Source: UBA10649 sp965227045 (GTDB lineage: Bacteria; Actinomycetota; Actinomycetes; S36-B12). From it: DNA of 64,000 nt. Every line of letters begins with the position of its first letter. Position 1 is the stretch's first letter. This document shows, piece by piece, positions 8,457-16,500 of this stretch. The position numbers and the translations under genes were made by a program. The stretch covers positions 1,054,001 through 1,118,000 of the forward strand of contig OZ245718.1 of the NCBI GenBank assembly GCA_965227045.1. Direction: 5' to 3'. The notes below the pieces were generated by a model. The model saw only the letters and a list, made by a program, of their open reading frames with translations, had not been told where the DNA came from and searched no databases.

Positions 8457-9476
8457 TCACTGCTCGTCCAGGATTCTGCTGACGTACTGGGCGACGGCCT
8501 GTACCGCGCCCATGGCTCCGGGGTAGTCCATGTGAGTCGGGCCGACGATGCCTAGGGACGCGACCGGGTGATCGGCGCGGGCGTAGCGCGCGGTGATCAC
8601 GCTGGTGGCTCCGAGACCCTCGATCGGGTTCTCGTGGCCGATGCGCACAGTGACGGCCTGCTGCGGGGTGGACTCCCCGAGCAGGCGAAGCAGCACGACC
8701 TGCTCCTCGAGTGCCTCAAGCACCGGCTGGATCGCGATGGGGAAGGACTCGCCGTAGCGGGCCAGGTGCGCGGTGCCGCCGAGGACCACGCGCTCGTCGG
8801 CGCGCTCCATGACTGCTTCCAGTACTGCGCTGGACACCAGGCGAGCGAAGACGCGGTCCTCCTCGAGGAAGCCGAGGTCGAAGTCGACCAGTGCGTCGGG
8901 CACCTGCGAGAAGGCCTTGTTGCCCAGCGCGACCACGAGGCGGGAGCGCAGTTCACCGAGGACGTTGTCGGTGATCGGCGCGGGGAGGTCGACGATGCGC
9001 TGCTCGACGCGCCCGCTGTCGACGATGATGACGATGATGACTCGCGTGGTACTCAGTGCGACGACCTCGACGTGGCGAACGCTGCTTCGAGACAACGACG
9101 GGTACTGCACCAGCGCCACCTGCCGCGTGAGCTGCGCGAGCAGGCGCACCGTGCGGATCATGACGTCGTCGAGGTCGACTGCCTCGTCGAGGAACTGGTG
9201 GATGGCCCGCCGCTCCGCCCCCGTCAACGGCTTGACTCCGGACAGCCGGTCGACGAACAGGCGGTAGCCCAGGTCGGTGGGGACCCGTCCGGCGCTCGTG
9301 TGGGGCTGGGCGATGAAGCCCTCCTCCTCCAGCGCGGCCATGTCGTTGCGAATGGTCGCGGGCGAGACGCCGAGATTGTGACGCTCCACGAGGGCCTTCG
9401 AGCCGACCGGCTCGTGGGTCGACACGTAGTCCTCGACGATCGCGCGCAGCACGGCCAGACGACGCTCCTCGAGCAT
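8457..9476 (-). CDS. hrcA: Heat-inducible transcription repressor HrcA
   Basis: Repressor of class I heat-shock genes that binds CIRCE when folded with GroEL help. About 339 residues, usual length. The N-terminal winged helix has EPVGSKALVERHNLGVSPAT and NDMAALEEEGFIAQPHTSAGR; the C-terminal sensing domain follows. The ATG at 9476 is chosen over GTG 9497 and 9482: it has GGAGG 5 bases upstream, and the GTG at 9497 falls inside the CIRCE operator. The gene is autoregulated through that operator and is followed by dnaJ. Confidence 0.96.
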   Translation of the reverse strand: MLEERRLAVLRAIVEDYVSTHEPVGSKALVERHNLGVSPATIRNDMAALEEEGFIAQPHTSAGRVPTDLGYRLFVDRLSGVKPLTGAERRAIHQFLDEAVDLDDVMIRTVRLLAQLTRQVALVQYPSLSRSSVRHVEVVALSTTRVIIVIIVDSGRVEQRIVDLPAPITDNVLGELRSRLVVALGNKAFSQVPDALVDFDLGFLEEDRVFARLVSSAVLEAVMERADERVVLGGTAHLARYGESFPIAIQPVLEALEEQVVLLRLLGESTPQQAVTVRIGHENPIEGLGATSVITARYARADHPVASLGIVGPTHMDYPGAMGAVQAVAQYVSRILDEQ

Positions 9477-9490
9477 GTCCACCTCCGGCC

Positions 9491-9517
9491 TTGGCACTCA
9501 CTTCGTCTGAGTGCCAA
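9491..9517. promoter_or_regulatory. CIRCE operator (HrcA binding site)
   Basis: TTGGCACTC-N9-GAGTGCCAA, a perfect 9-9-9 inverted repeat that differs from the CIRCE consensus (TTAGCACTC-N9-GAGTGCTAA) at only one symmetric position. It lies 14 bases upstream of the hrcA ATG, which puts the hrcA-dnaJ-rsmE run under heat-shock control by HrcA. Confidence 0.96.
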
Positions 9518-9550
9518 GTCTACGGCCACCTCAGTCGCTGCGCATAAGCG

Positions 9551-9614
9551 CCGCGAGTGGGCAGTTGTCGGGGTGCAAAGCACCGCTTTGGCCCCGACAA
9601 CTGCCCACTCGCGG
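9551..9614. repeat. Intergenic palindrome, class B copy 1
   Basis: Perfect inverted repeat with 23-base arms (9551-9573 and 9592-9614), core GAGTGGGCAGTTGTCGGGG. The 18-base loop itself contains a 6-base stem (CAAAGC 9576-9581 with GCTTTG 9585-9590). It sits between the hemW stop and the hrcA promoter, both on the minus strand, so it may separate hemW transcription from the heat-shock operon. Its sequence is related to the palindrome at 53469. Confidence 0.85.
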
Positions 9615-9629
9615 GGTGGAGGACGGTGA

Positions 9630-10763
9630 TCAGTCGACGAGGTCGCGGATGACGGCGTCGGCGAGGAGTCGCCCGCGGTCGGTGAGCACGAGGCGGCCGG
9701 CCTCCAGCGAGGCTGGCTCGAGCAGTCCCTCCCCGACCTGCTCCGCCGCGCGCTGCCGCGCGGACATGGACAGCGCGTCGACCGGCAGCCCCTCGGCCAG
9801 GCGAAGCCCGAGCATGATCCGCTCGACGTGCCTCTGCTCGTCCGTGAGGAACTCCCGGTCCTGCTCGGGTGACTCGCCCGCAGCGAGCCGGTCCGCGTAG
9901 GTCCGGGGGTGCTTGACGTTCCACCATCGCTCGCCGCCGACATGGCTGTGTGCCCCTGGTCCGACGCCCCACCAGTCGTCGTCGTGCCAGTAGGCCAGGT
10001 TGTGACGGCACTCCCCACCCGGGCGGGACCAGTTCGACACCTCGTACCAGTGCAAGCCGGCGGCCGACAACATCGAGTCGACGATCGCGTAGCGGTCGGC
10101 CGAGACATCGTCGTCGGGCGCGGGCAGTTGACCGGTGCGCACCCTCCGCGCAAGCGGCGTTCCGTCCTCCACGATCAGCGCGTACGCGGAGACATGATCC
10201 ACACCGGCGTCGATCGCGTCGGACAGGGAACGACGCAGGTCGTCGTCCGACTCCCCCGGCGTGCCGTAGATCAGGTCCAGGTTGACGTGCTCGAAGCCGG
10301 CCCGGGATGCGGCTCGCGCTGCCGCCAGCCCCGCGCCGGGAGTGTGCGTGCGCTCGAGCACGCGGAGTACCGACTCCGAGGAGCTCTGCATTCCGAAGGA
10401 GATGCGAGTGAAGCCGCCCGCGAGGAGTTCGTCGAGCATCTGCTCATCGACGCTGTCGGGGTTCGCCTCGGTCGTGATCTCCGCGTCGTCGGCAAGGTCG
10501 AACTCGCTCCGGACGGATTCGAGCAGTGAGTTCAGCCCGCGCGACCCGAGGAGTGTCGGTGTCCCGCCGCCGATGAAGACCGTCGATACCTCGCGGCGGC
10601 CGAGCGTCGCGGATGCGAGGCGCACCTCCGCGGCGAGGGTCTCGTGGAAGTCGTCGCGGCGCACCGTGCCGCCGAGCTCGGTAGCGGTGTAGGTGTTGAA
10701 GTCGCAGTACCCGCAGCGGGACGAGCAGAAGGGAACGTGCAGGTACAGGCCAAGGCCGGCCAT
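9630..10763 (-). CDS. hemW: Radical SAM haem chaperone HemW
   Basis: HemN-like radical SAM protein of the HemW group, 377 residues, now regarded as a haem chaperone rather than a coproporphyrinogen oxidase. The iron-sulfur motif C-x3-C-x2-C is in PFCSSRCGYCDF near residue 13, followed by FIGGGTPTLL and the SAM-domain segment EVNPDS-like EANPDS. The C-terminal HemN_C domain ends near the stop. The ATG at 10763 is 2 bases after the lepA stop, so lepA-hemW form a unit. The gene is often labelled hemN by homology. Confidence 0.93.
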   Translation of the reverse strand: MAGLGLYLHVPFCSSRCGYCDFNTYTATELGGTVRRDDFHETLAAEVRLASATLGRREVSTVFIGGGTPTLLGSRGLNSLLESVRSEFDLADDAEITTEANPDSVDEQMLDELLAGGFTRISFGMQSSSESVLRVLERTHTPGAGLAAARAASRAGFEHVNLDLIYGTPGESDDDLRRSLSDAIDAGVDHVSAYALIVEDGTPLARRVRTGQLPAPDDDVSADRYAIVDSMLSAAGLHWYEVSNWSRPGGECRHNLAYWHDDDWWGVGPGAHSHVGGERWWNVKHPRTYADRLAAGESPEQDREFLTDEQRHVERIMLGLRLAEGLPVDALSMSARQRAAEQVGEGLLEPASLEAGRLVLTDRGRLLADAVIRDLVD

Positions 10764-10765
10764 CG

Positions 10766-12598
10766 CTACTTCTTCGGCGCGTCAGACGTCGAGAGCGCAG
10801 CGATGAATGCCTCCTGCGGCACTTCGACGCGGCCGACCATCTTCATGCGCTTCTTGCCTTCCTTCTGCTTCTCCAGCAGCTTGCGCTTGCGCGTGATGTC
10901 ACCGCCATAGCACTTGGCGAGCACGTCCTTGCGAATCGCGCGAATGGTCTCGCGGGTGATGACGCGCGAACCGATCGCCGCCTGGATGGGCACCTCGAAC
11001 TGCTGCCGAGGAATCAGTTCCTTGAGTTTCGCGGTCATCATCACGCCGTAGGCCATCGCCTTGTCGCGGTGCACGATTGCGCTGAACGCGTCGACCGCAT
11101 CGCCGTGGAGCAGGATGTCGACCTTCACCAGGTCGGACTCCTCCTCGCCGGTGAGCTCGTAGTCGAGTGATGCGTAGCCGCGGGTGCGCGACTTCAGGTG
11201 ATCGAAGAAGTCGAACACGATCTCCGCGAGCGGGAGCGTGTAGCGCATCTCGACGCGATCCTCGGACAGGTAGTCCATGCCCAGGAGGGTGCCGCGTCGC
11301 TGCTGGCACAGTTCCATGACGGTGCCGACGAACTCACTCGGCAGGATGATCGTCGACTTCACGACCGGCTCGAAGATCTTCGCGACCTTCTGCGTGGGGA
11401 ACTCGCTCGGGTTGGTGACCACGATCTCGTTGCCGTCGTCGCCGACGATCCGGTAGACGACGTTCGGTGCGGTCGAGATGAGGTCGAGGTTCGCCTCGCG
11501 CTCGAGTCGCTCGCGCACGATCTCCATGTGGAGCAGGCCGAGGAAACCGCAGCGGAAGCCGAAGCCGAGGGCCAGCGAGGTCTCCGGCTCGTAGACGAGG
11601 GCGGCGTCGTTCAGCTTGAGCTTGTCGAGCGCGTCGCGCAGTTCGGGGTAGTCCGAGCCGTCGATCGGGTACAGGCCGGAGAAGACCATGGGCTTGGGAT
11701 CGCGGTAGCCGCCGAGCGCCTCGGTGGCGCCCTTGCGCTCGGACGTGATGGTGTCGCCGACTCGGGACTGGCGGACGTCCTTGACGCCCGTGATCAGGTA
11801 ACCGACCTCCCCCACGCCGAGGCCCTTGCCCGGGACGGGCTCGGGCGAGATGACGCCGACCTCGAGCAGTTCGTGGATCGCGCCGGTCGACATCATCTGC
11901 ACGCGCTCGCGAGTGGAGATGTGCCCGTCGATGACCCGGACGTAGGTGACCACGCCGCGATAGGTGTCATAGACCGAGTCGAAGATCATTGCGCGGGCAG
12001 GCGCGTCGGCGCTGCCCTGCGGGGCCGGGATCTCCCGGACGATCTTCTCGAGCAGCTCGTGCACGCCGATTCCGGACTTGGCGGAGACGAGCAGGACGTC
12101 CTCGGGCGCGCAGCCGATGATGCGAGCCAGCTCGGCGGCGTACTTCTCCGGCTGTGCGGCGGGCAGGTCGATCTTGTTCAGCACCGGGATGATCGTGAGG
12201 TCATTCTCGAGGGCCAGGTAGAGGTTCGCGAGAGTCTGCGCCTCGATCCCCTGCGCGGCGTCGACGAGGAGGACCGCACCCTCGCAGGCGGCCAGTGACC
12301 GGGAGACCTCGTAGGTGAAGTCGACGTGACCGGGGGTGTCGATCATGTTGAGGATGTAGGTATCGCCCGCATCACTCGTGAAGGGCAGCCGGACCGCCTG
12401 GGACTTGATCGTGATGCCCCGCTCGCGCTCGATGTCCATGCGATCGAGGTACTGCGCCCTCATCGAACGACCATCGACGACACCGGTCTGCTGAAGCATG
12501 CGATCGGCCAGGGTCGACTTTCCGTGGTCGATGTGGGCGATGATGCAGAAGTTCCGGATCACCGACGGGTCGGTGCTGCCGGGCTGCGGGACGGGCAC
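10766..12598 (-). CDS. lepA: Elongation factor 4 (LepA) GTPase
   Basis: Ribosomal GTPase that back-translocates or remodels stalled ribosomes. 610 residues, full length. G domain: AHIDHGKST near residue 22, DTPGHVDFTYEVSR, LNKIDLPAA. EF-G-like domains follow, and the LepA-specific C-terminal domain ends with RKRKLLEKQKEGKKRMK. The GTG at 12598 is used. hemW follows after 2 bases. rpsT is divergent upstream, as in most actinobacteria. Confidence 0.97.
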   Translation of the reverse strand: MPVPQPGSTDPSVIRNFCIIAHIDHGKSTLADRMLQQTGVVDGRSMRAQYLDRMDIERERGITIKSQAVRLPFTSDAGDTYILNMIDTPGHVDFTYEVSRSLAACEGAVLLVDAAQGIEAQTLANLYLALENDLTIIPVLNKIDLPAAQPEKYAAELARIIGCAPEDVLLVSAKSGIGVHELLEKIVREIPAPQGSADAPARAMIFDSVYDTYRGVVTYVRVIDGHISTRERVQMMSTGAIHELLEVGVISPEPVPGKGLGVGEVGYLITGVKDVRQSRVGDTITSERKGATEALGGYRDPKPMVFSGLYPIDGSDYPELRDALDKLKLNDAALVYEPETSLALGFGFRCGFLGLLHMEIVRERLEREANLDLISTAPNVVYRIVGDDGNEIVVTNPSEFPTQKVAKIFEPVVKSTIILPSEFVGTVMELCQQRRGTLLGMDYLSEDRVEMRYTLPLAEIVFDFFDHLKSRTRGYASLDYELTGEEESDLVKVDILLHGDAVDAFSAIVHRDKAMAYGVMMTAKLKELIPRQQFEVPIQAAIGSRVITRETIRAIRKDVLAKCYGGDITRKRKLLEKQKEGKKRMKMVGRVEVPQEAFIAALSTSDAPKK

Positions 12599-12644
12599 GT
12601 GAATCCTTACGAGGCGAGAGCGAAGGCTCGAAGTGAGGGTCGAT

Positions 12645-12674
12645 TTGGGCTACGGGCCAGCCTACGGGTAATCT
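12645..12674 (+). promoter_or_regulatory. Candidate rpsT promoter
   Basis: TTGGGC (12645-12650), an 18-base spacer and TAATCT (12669-12674), leaving a leader of roughly 70 bases before the rpsT GTG. This is a motif match only. The leader is long enough for feedback control by S20, but no specific structure was recognised. Confidence 0.45.
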
Positions 12675-12749
12675 TGGGGGTCGCTTCACCCAGACGTTTC
12701 CCTGACCACCCGGGCCTTCGGGCTCGGCATCACGAAAGTTGTTGTCCCC

Positions 12750-13010
12750 GTGGCGAACATCAAGTCGCAGATCAAGCGCAACAAGACCAACGAGAAGGCC
12801 CGTCAGCGCAACAAGGCTGTGAAGTCCTCGTTGAAGACCGAGGTGCGCAAGTTCCGCGAGGCCGTCGAGGCCGGCGACACCGCTGCCGCCAACGAGCAGG
12901 CGCGCAAGGCCAACAAGGCCCTCGACAAGGCAGCCAGCAAGGGCGTCATCCACGCGAACCAGGCCGCCAACCGCAAGTCGTCGATCACGAAGCAGGCTGC
13001 GGCTCTCTAG
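12750..13010 (+). CDS. rpsT: 30S ribosomal protein S20
   Basis: Small basic ribosomal protein that binds the 5' domain of 16S rRNA. 86 residues, starting ANIKSQIKRNKTNEKARQRN and ending in the conserved IHANQAANRKSSITKQ region. It begins with GTG, placed by homology of the N-terminus. It is monocistronic: its own promoter lies upstream and a strong terminator follows 18 bases after the stop. Confidence 0.97.
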   Translation: MANIKSQIKRNKTNEKARQRNKAVKSSLKTEVRKFREAVEAGDTAAANEQARKANKALDKAASKGVIHANQAANRKSSITKQAAAL

Positions 13011-13028
13011 CCAGCCAGAACCAGACGC

Positions 13029-13066
13029 CGAAAGGGCGCCATCCCCGAGGGGATGGCGCCCTTTCG
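13029..13066 (+). terminator. Rho-independent terminator after rpsT
   Basis: An 18-base perfectly paired stem (13029-13046 with 13049-13066, core AAAGGGCGCCATCCCC) with a tight loop. It lies between the convergent stops of rpsT and the secreted protein at 13078. The A-rich 5' side and T-containing 3' side allow it to work in both directions. Confidence 0.85.
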
Positions 13067-13077
13067 TATTGCCTGGA

Positions 13078-13887
13078 CTAGGAGGCTGCCAACTGGAACA
13101 CCTGGGTTCCGACGAACGGCTGGTAGTTCTTGCCGCCGGTCGTGGTGATCAGCAGGGTGCACGTGCCGGTGTTGGCGAGTGCGGTGATCTTGCCGCCGGA
13201 GACCGAGCACTTGTCGGAGGACAGCGACGGGGTGAGCCCGGACTGCATCGTGACCGCGAGCGGGGTGGCGACGTTGACGACGAGCTTCGTCGTGGCGGTG
13301 GCGGGCTTGCCGCCGACGGTCACCGTGGCGACGTCGGTCTTGCGGTCGGGACGCACCGGTGAGTACATGGTCGGCCACACCCGGATGTACGCCGGGTTCG
13401 CGCTGTCGCGGCCCGAGCCCAGGATGTACAGGGTGCAGGTCGTCGAGCGCGGGTTGCCCGTGGGAACGCGGCAGTCGACCGACTCAGGAGCAACGGCGGG
13501 GCCGGTGGGGTTCGGGTTCATGCCGTAGAACTCCGCGTTCAGGCGGACCTGAGTGCTGACGGTCGCGCGGCCGGCCGGATCGGACGGGATCACGTTGACG
13601 GAGTCAGCGGAGCTGTCGCACAACGTGGGTGCCTGGCGGGGATCGGCTGGGGTCTTGCACTGCAGGACGTACACGCCCACGTTCGGGGGCAGGTTGGTGA
13701 CAACCACCGGCTGAATCGACGAGGGAGCCAGGGCGACGAGCGGGGTGTTGCCGGGGAAACCGGCGACCGTGGCGTTGTACGGTCCCTCGGCGAGTGCCGG
13801 CGAGGCGAGGACGCCTCCGGTGACGGCCATGCACGCAACGGCTGCCGCACCGGCAAGCGCCGCGACGCGGCGGGTGGTGATCTTCAT
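13078..13887 (-). CDS. Secreted neocarzinostatin-like protein of the haem locus
   Basis: A 269-residue exported protein. The N-terminus has basic residues, a hydrophobic stretch (VAALAGAAAVACMAVTGGVLA) and a signal-peptidase I-like site at SPALA-E. The mature part is rich in Thr, Pro and Val and contains GVYVLQCK and several cysteines (CDSS, DCRVPT, TTCTLYI), a layout like the neocarzinostatin/Ig-like beta-sandwich proteins found beside hmuTUV in actinobacteria. A second beta domain lies near the C-terminus (about 190-269). Haem binding is inferred from context. GGAAGG precedes the ATG, and it follows the next gene by 32 bases in the same direction. Confidence 0.65.
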   Translation of the reverse strand: MKITTRRVAALAGAAAVACMAVTGGVLASPALAEGPYNATVAGFPGNTPLVALAPSSIQPVVVTNLPPNVGVYVLQCKTPADPRQAPTLCDSSADSVNVIPSDPAGRATVSTQVRLNAEFYGMNPNPTGPAVAPESVDCRVPTGNPRSTTCTLYILGSGRDSANPAYIRVWPTMYSPVRPDRKTDVATVTVGGKPATATTKLVVNVATPLAVTMQSGLTPSLSSDKCSVSGGKITALANTGTCTLLITTTGGKNYQPFVGTQVFQLAAS

Positions 13888-13919
13888 GTACGTCCTTCCA
13901 ATCAGGGTGGTGGTGGATC

Positions 13920-14462
13920 TCAGGGTCGGAATGTGACGGGAACGATCACGTCATAGGCGCGCTCACCCGGTCGGGTGTGGTCGGCGCGGGTGACGATCGA
14001 GCAGGACACAGTGCGGCAGTCGACGTCGCCGATCATCGAGGACACCTGCAAGGTGACCGCGAAACGACCGCCTTTGCGGTAGGGGATGGCCAGCGTTGAG
14101 CCGTACGGCGGCGGGTTCGAGGAGATCCAGAACGACGCGGCGCTGGTCCCCGAGGTGTTGACTCCCCCACCGCACGGGCTGGGGGTCTGGCCCTTGGCGG
14201 GAGTGACGCACAGCGCAACGTAAATGCCGACCGTCGGATTGAAGCCCTTGCCGACCACTCTGACGGTAGCGCCGGCCGGATTCAGCTGACGAGCAGGCGC
14301 GACGGTCAGGCTCAGCCCGGACTTCGTCACGACGGTGCGCGCCCCGACCGTCGACGCGGCCTGCGCGGTCGACGGACTGACGAAGAGGGTGATCAGGGCG
14401 ACCGCGGCAGCGACGACCAGCGCAGCGGGGCGCACCAGGGGGCGATGGGCCAGCGATCTCAC
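13920..14462 (-). CDS. Secreted haem-locus protein, neocarzinostatin-like
   Basis: A 180-residue exported protein with a signal peptide cleaved around STAQA-AS. The mature domain begins with VTVRVV-like beta strands (VRVVGKGFNPTVGIYVALC) and includes GDVDCRTVSCSIVTRADHT. That pairing of a GIY.ALC strand with a DCR..C...RADHT segment recurs in surface proteins of actinobacterial haem-uptake loci (family knowledge from memory). It probably relays haem from outside to HmuT, but no haem ligand can be assigned here. The GTG start lies 6 bases downstream of a TACGCT -10-like element, suggesting a leaderless mRNA. Confidence 0.65.
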   Translation of the reverse strand: MRSLAHRPLVRPAALVVAAAVALITLFVSPSTAQAASTVGARTVVTKSGLSLTVAPARQLNPAGATVRVVGKGFNPTVGIYVALCVTPAKGQTPSPCGGGVNTSGTSAASFWISSNPPPYGSTLAIPYRKGGRFAVTLQVSSMIGDVDCRTVSCSIVTRADHTRPGERAYDVIVPVTFRP

Positions 14463-14468
14463 CTCGGG

Positions 14469-14560
14469 AGCGTATGAAAATTCCTCAACAGTTCGCTTGA
14501 CGCGATGTCGGCTCGTTTCCGACGCTGCGTCGGAGCACGCGCAGAAACGTCGGGGATAAT
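14469..14560. promoter_or_regulatory. Divergent promoter region of the haem locus
   Basis: The 104-base gap between the secreted protein (-) and hmuT (+). TACGCT on the minus strand (14474-14469) and GATAAT on the plus strand (14555-14560) each lie 6 bases before the respective start codon, as expected for leaderless actinobacterial transcripts. Between them is a 17-base palindrome, TCCGACGC-T-GCGTCGGA (14518-14534), placed like an operator near the hmuT -35. No DtxR/IdeR iron box is seen here. Confidence 0.5.
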
Positions 14561-14566
14561 CACCGG

Positions 14567-15544
14567 ATGCGCAAAATCATGACCGTCGTCCTCGCGGCGG
14601 CCGTGAGCATCACGCTCGCCTCCTGCGGTTCGAGTTCGACCTCTACTGGCTCGACGACGCTCCAGTCGACATCCGGACCAACCACTACGAGTCCCACGGG
14701 AGTCGTGACGATCACCGCGGCCGACGTTCCCGCGCCGACACCGCTCACGCCGACGCTCGCGGCCGACGCGCCAACCCGCATCGTCAGCCTGGCCACCGGA
14801 GTCGGCGAGACCCTCGCCGCCCTCGGGGTGGGCGACCGGGTCGTGGGCCGCGACGAGACAAGCGACGTCCCCGAGATCCACGACGCTCCCATCGTCACGA
14901 AGGCGCATGCCACAAGCGCCGAGAAGGTGCTCTCGCTTGACCCCGACCTCGTCATCGTCGACGCGGCCACGGCACCCGCCGAGGCGCTGACGCAGCTCCG
15001 CGACACGGGGATCACCGTCGTCGAGGTGCCCGAGGCGTGGACCCTCAACGACATTGGACCGCGCACTCGCGCCGTCGCCGCCGCGGTTGGCGTCTCCGCC
15101 GCCGACGCGGAGACGGTGATTGCCGAGGCCATGACCTCGAGCAGCGCGTCCCCGGCAGCGAACCCGCCCCGCGTGGCCTTCCTTTACCTTCGCGGAACCT
15201 CCGCGATCTATCTGGTCGGTGGCCAGGGCTCGGGTGCCGACGCCCTCATCGCTGCGGCCGGCGGCGTCGATGCAGGCGCTGAGGCAGGATTCGCCGCATT
15301 CGTGCCGTTGACAGCGGAGTCGGTCGCCACTCTCGACCCGGACGTGATCCTCGTCATGACGAAGGGCCTCGAATCCGTCGGCGGTATCGACGGGCTCGTC
15401 GGGCTCCCCGGCGTGGCCCAGACCAAGGCCGGCAAGGACGGGCGCGTCGTCGCCGTCGACGACACGCTCCTGCTCTCGTTCGGGCCGCGCACGGGCAATC
15501 TCGTCGACGCACTACGAGCCGCCATCGGCACGAGCGCCACGTGA
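14567..15544 (+). CDS. hmuT: Haem ABC transporter substrate-binding lipoprotein HmuT
   Basis: Periplasmic-binding-type lipoprotein, 325 residues. The signal sequence ends in the lipobox LASC near residue 20, followed by a Ser/Thr-rich linker. The TroA/FecB-like fold begins with RIVSLATGVGETLAALG and contains VVGRDETSDVPE and DPDLVIVDAA, typical of HmuT. It captures haem and hands it to HmuUV. The ATG at 14567 is supported by the adjacent leaderless promoter. The stop overlaps the hmuU start as GTGA. Confidence 0.9.
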   Translation: MRKIMTVVLAAAVSITLASCGSSSTSTGSTTLQSTSGPTTTSPTGVVTITAADVPAPTPLTPTLAADAPTRIVSLATGVGETLAALGVGDRVVGRDETSDVPEIHDAPIVTKAHATSAEKVLSLDPDLVIVDAATAPAEALTQLRDTGITVVEVPEAWTLNDIGPRTRAVAAAVGVSAADAETVIAEAMTSSSASPAANPPRVAFLYLRGTSAIYLVGGQGSGADALIAAAGGVDAGAEAGFAAFVPLTAESVATLDPDVILVMTKGLESVGGIDGLVGLPGVAQTKAGKDGRVVAVDDTLLLSFGPRTGNLVDALRAAIGTSAT

Positions 15545-16500
15545 GCCGCCACCGCTGGGTGCTCGTGGCGGTGCTTCTCGGACTGGCACTGGTCATCGCG
15601 GTCGTCGTCTCCCTACGCACCGGAGTTGCCGCGTCGACGAGCGAGATCATCTGGAACATCCGCGCCCCGAGGGTCGCGATGGCGTTGCTCGTCGGCGGTG
15701 GCTTGGGCCTAGCCGGAGTGCTCATGCAGGGCTCGCTTGGCAATCCGCTGGCCGATCCCGGCCTGGTGGGCGTGTCGGCCGGCGCCGCGCTCGGCGCGGT
15801 CATTGCCGTCACGGTCGGCGCCTCGTTCAATACCGTGCTCACGGCTGGCATCGCCTGCATCGGGGCGGGAATCGCGACGGCGATCATCGTTGCTGTGTCG
15901 ATGCGCGATCGGCGGCCCGAGGTCGTGACGCTGCTGCTCGCGGGAGTCGCGGTCACGGCATTCGCCATCGCCGCGCTGGCACTGATGGCGTCAATGAGCA
16001 CGAACTCGGCCGTGCGGTCGATCACGTTCTGGTCGAGCGGCAGCTTGTCCCTGTCGACGTGGAGCGGCGTCGTGTCCGTCACTCCGTTCGTGGTCGTGGG
16101 CATCGTGCTCGCCGCGACGGTCGCGCGGCCGCTCGACGTGATGTCGCTAGGCGATCGCGCCGCGATGGCAACGGGCGTAAACGTCGCGCGCGTGCGGTAC
16201 ATCGCGCTCATCGCGGTGGTTCTCCTCGTCGCGGCGGGAGTGGCCGTCGTCGGAGTGATCGCCTTCGTCGGGCTGCTCGTGCCGCACGCCGTGCGCATGA
16301 TGGCCGGACCAAAGCACGCTCCCCTGCTCGTACTGAGTGCGCTCGCGGGCGCCCTTCTCATCCTGCTGGCCGACACGCTCGCGAGGGTTGCCGCCAACCC
16401 GCTTGAGATACCGATCGGCGCGATCACCGCCGTCATCGGTGCACCCGTGTTCTTCATCCTCATCCGGCGAACGCGCGCCAAGCAGGGCGGCTGGGCATGA
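15541..16500 (+). CDS. hmuU: Haem ABC transporter permease HmuU (FecCD family)
   Basis: A 319-residue permease with about nine to ten hydrophobic segments. FecCD hallmarks are present: RAPRVAMALLVGGGLGLAG, GSLGNPLADPGLVGVSAGAA and, near the C-terminus, VGVIAFVGLLVPHAVRM. The GTG overlaps hmuT and the end overlaps hmuV (ATGA), giving a tightly coupled hmuTUV operon. Confidence 0.92.
   Translation: MSRHRWVLVAVLLGLALVIAVVVSLRTGVAASTSEIIWNIRAPRVAMALLVGGGLGLAGVLMQGSLGNPLADPGLVGVSAGAALGAVIAVTVGASFNTVLTAGIACIGAGIATAIIVAVSMRDRRPEVVTLLLAGVAVTAFAIAALALMASMSTNSAVRSITFWSSGSLSLSTWSGVVSVTPFVVVGIVLAATVARPLDVMSLGDRAAMATGVNVARVRYIALIAVVLLVAAGVAVVGVIAFVGLLVPHAVRMMAGPKHAPLLVLSALAGALLILLADTLARVAANPLEIPIGAITAVIGAPVFFILIRRTRAKQGGWA

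Noticed and set aside
9497..9499. GTG at 9497 as hrcA start.
   Set aside because: It lies inside the CIRCE operator and has no ribosome site; the ATG at 9476 has GGAGG.
11198..12298. Open frame of 366 codons opposite lepA.
   Set aside because: Antisense shadow of lepA with no ribosome site and no family.
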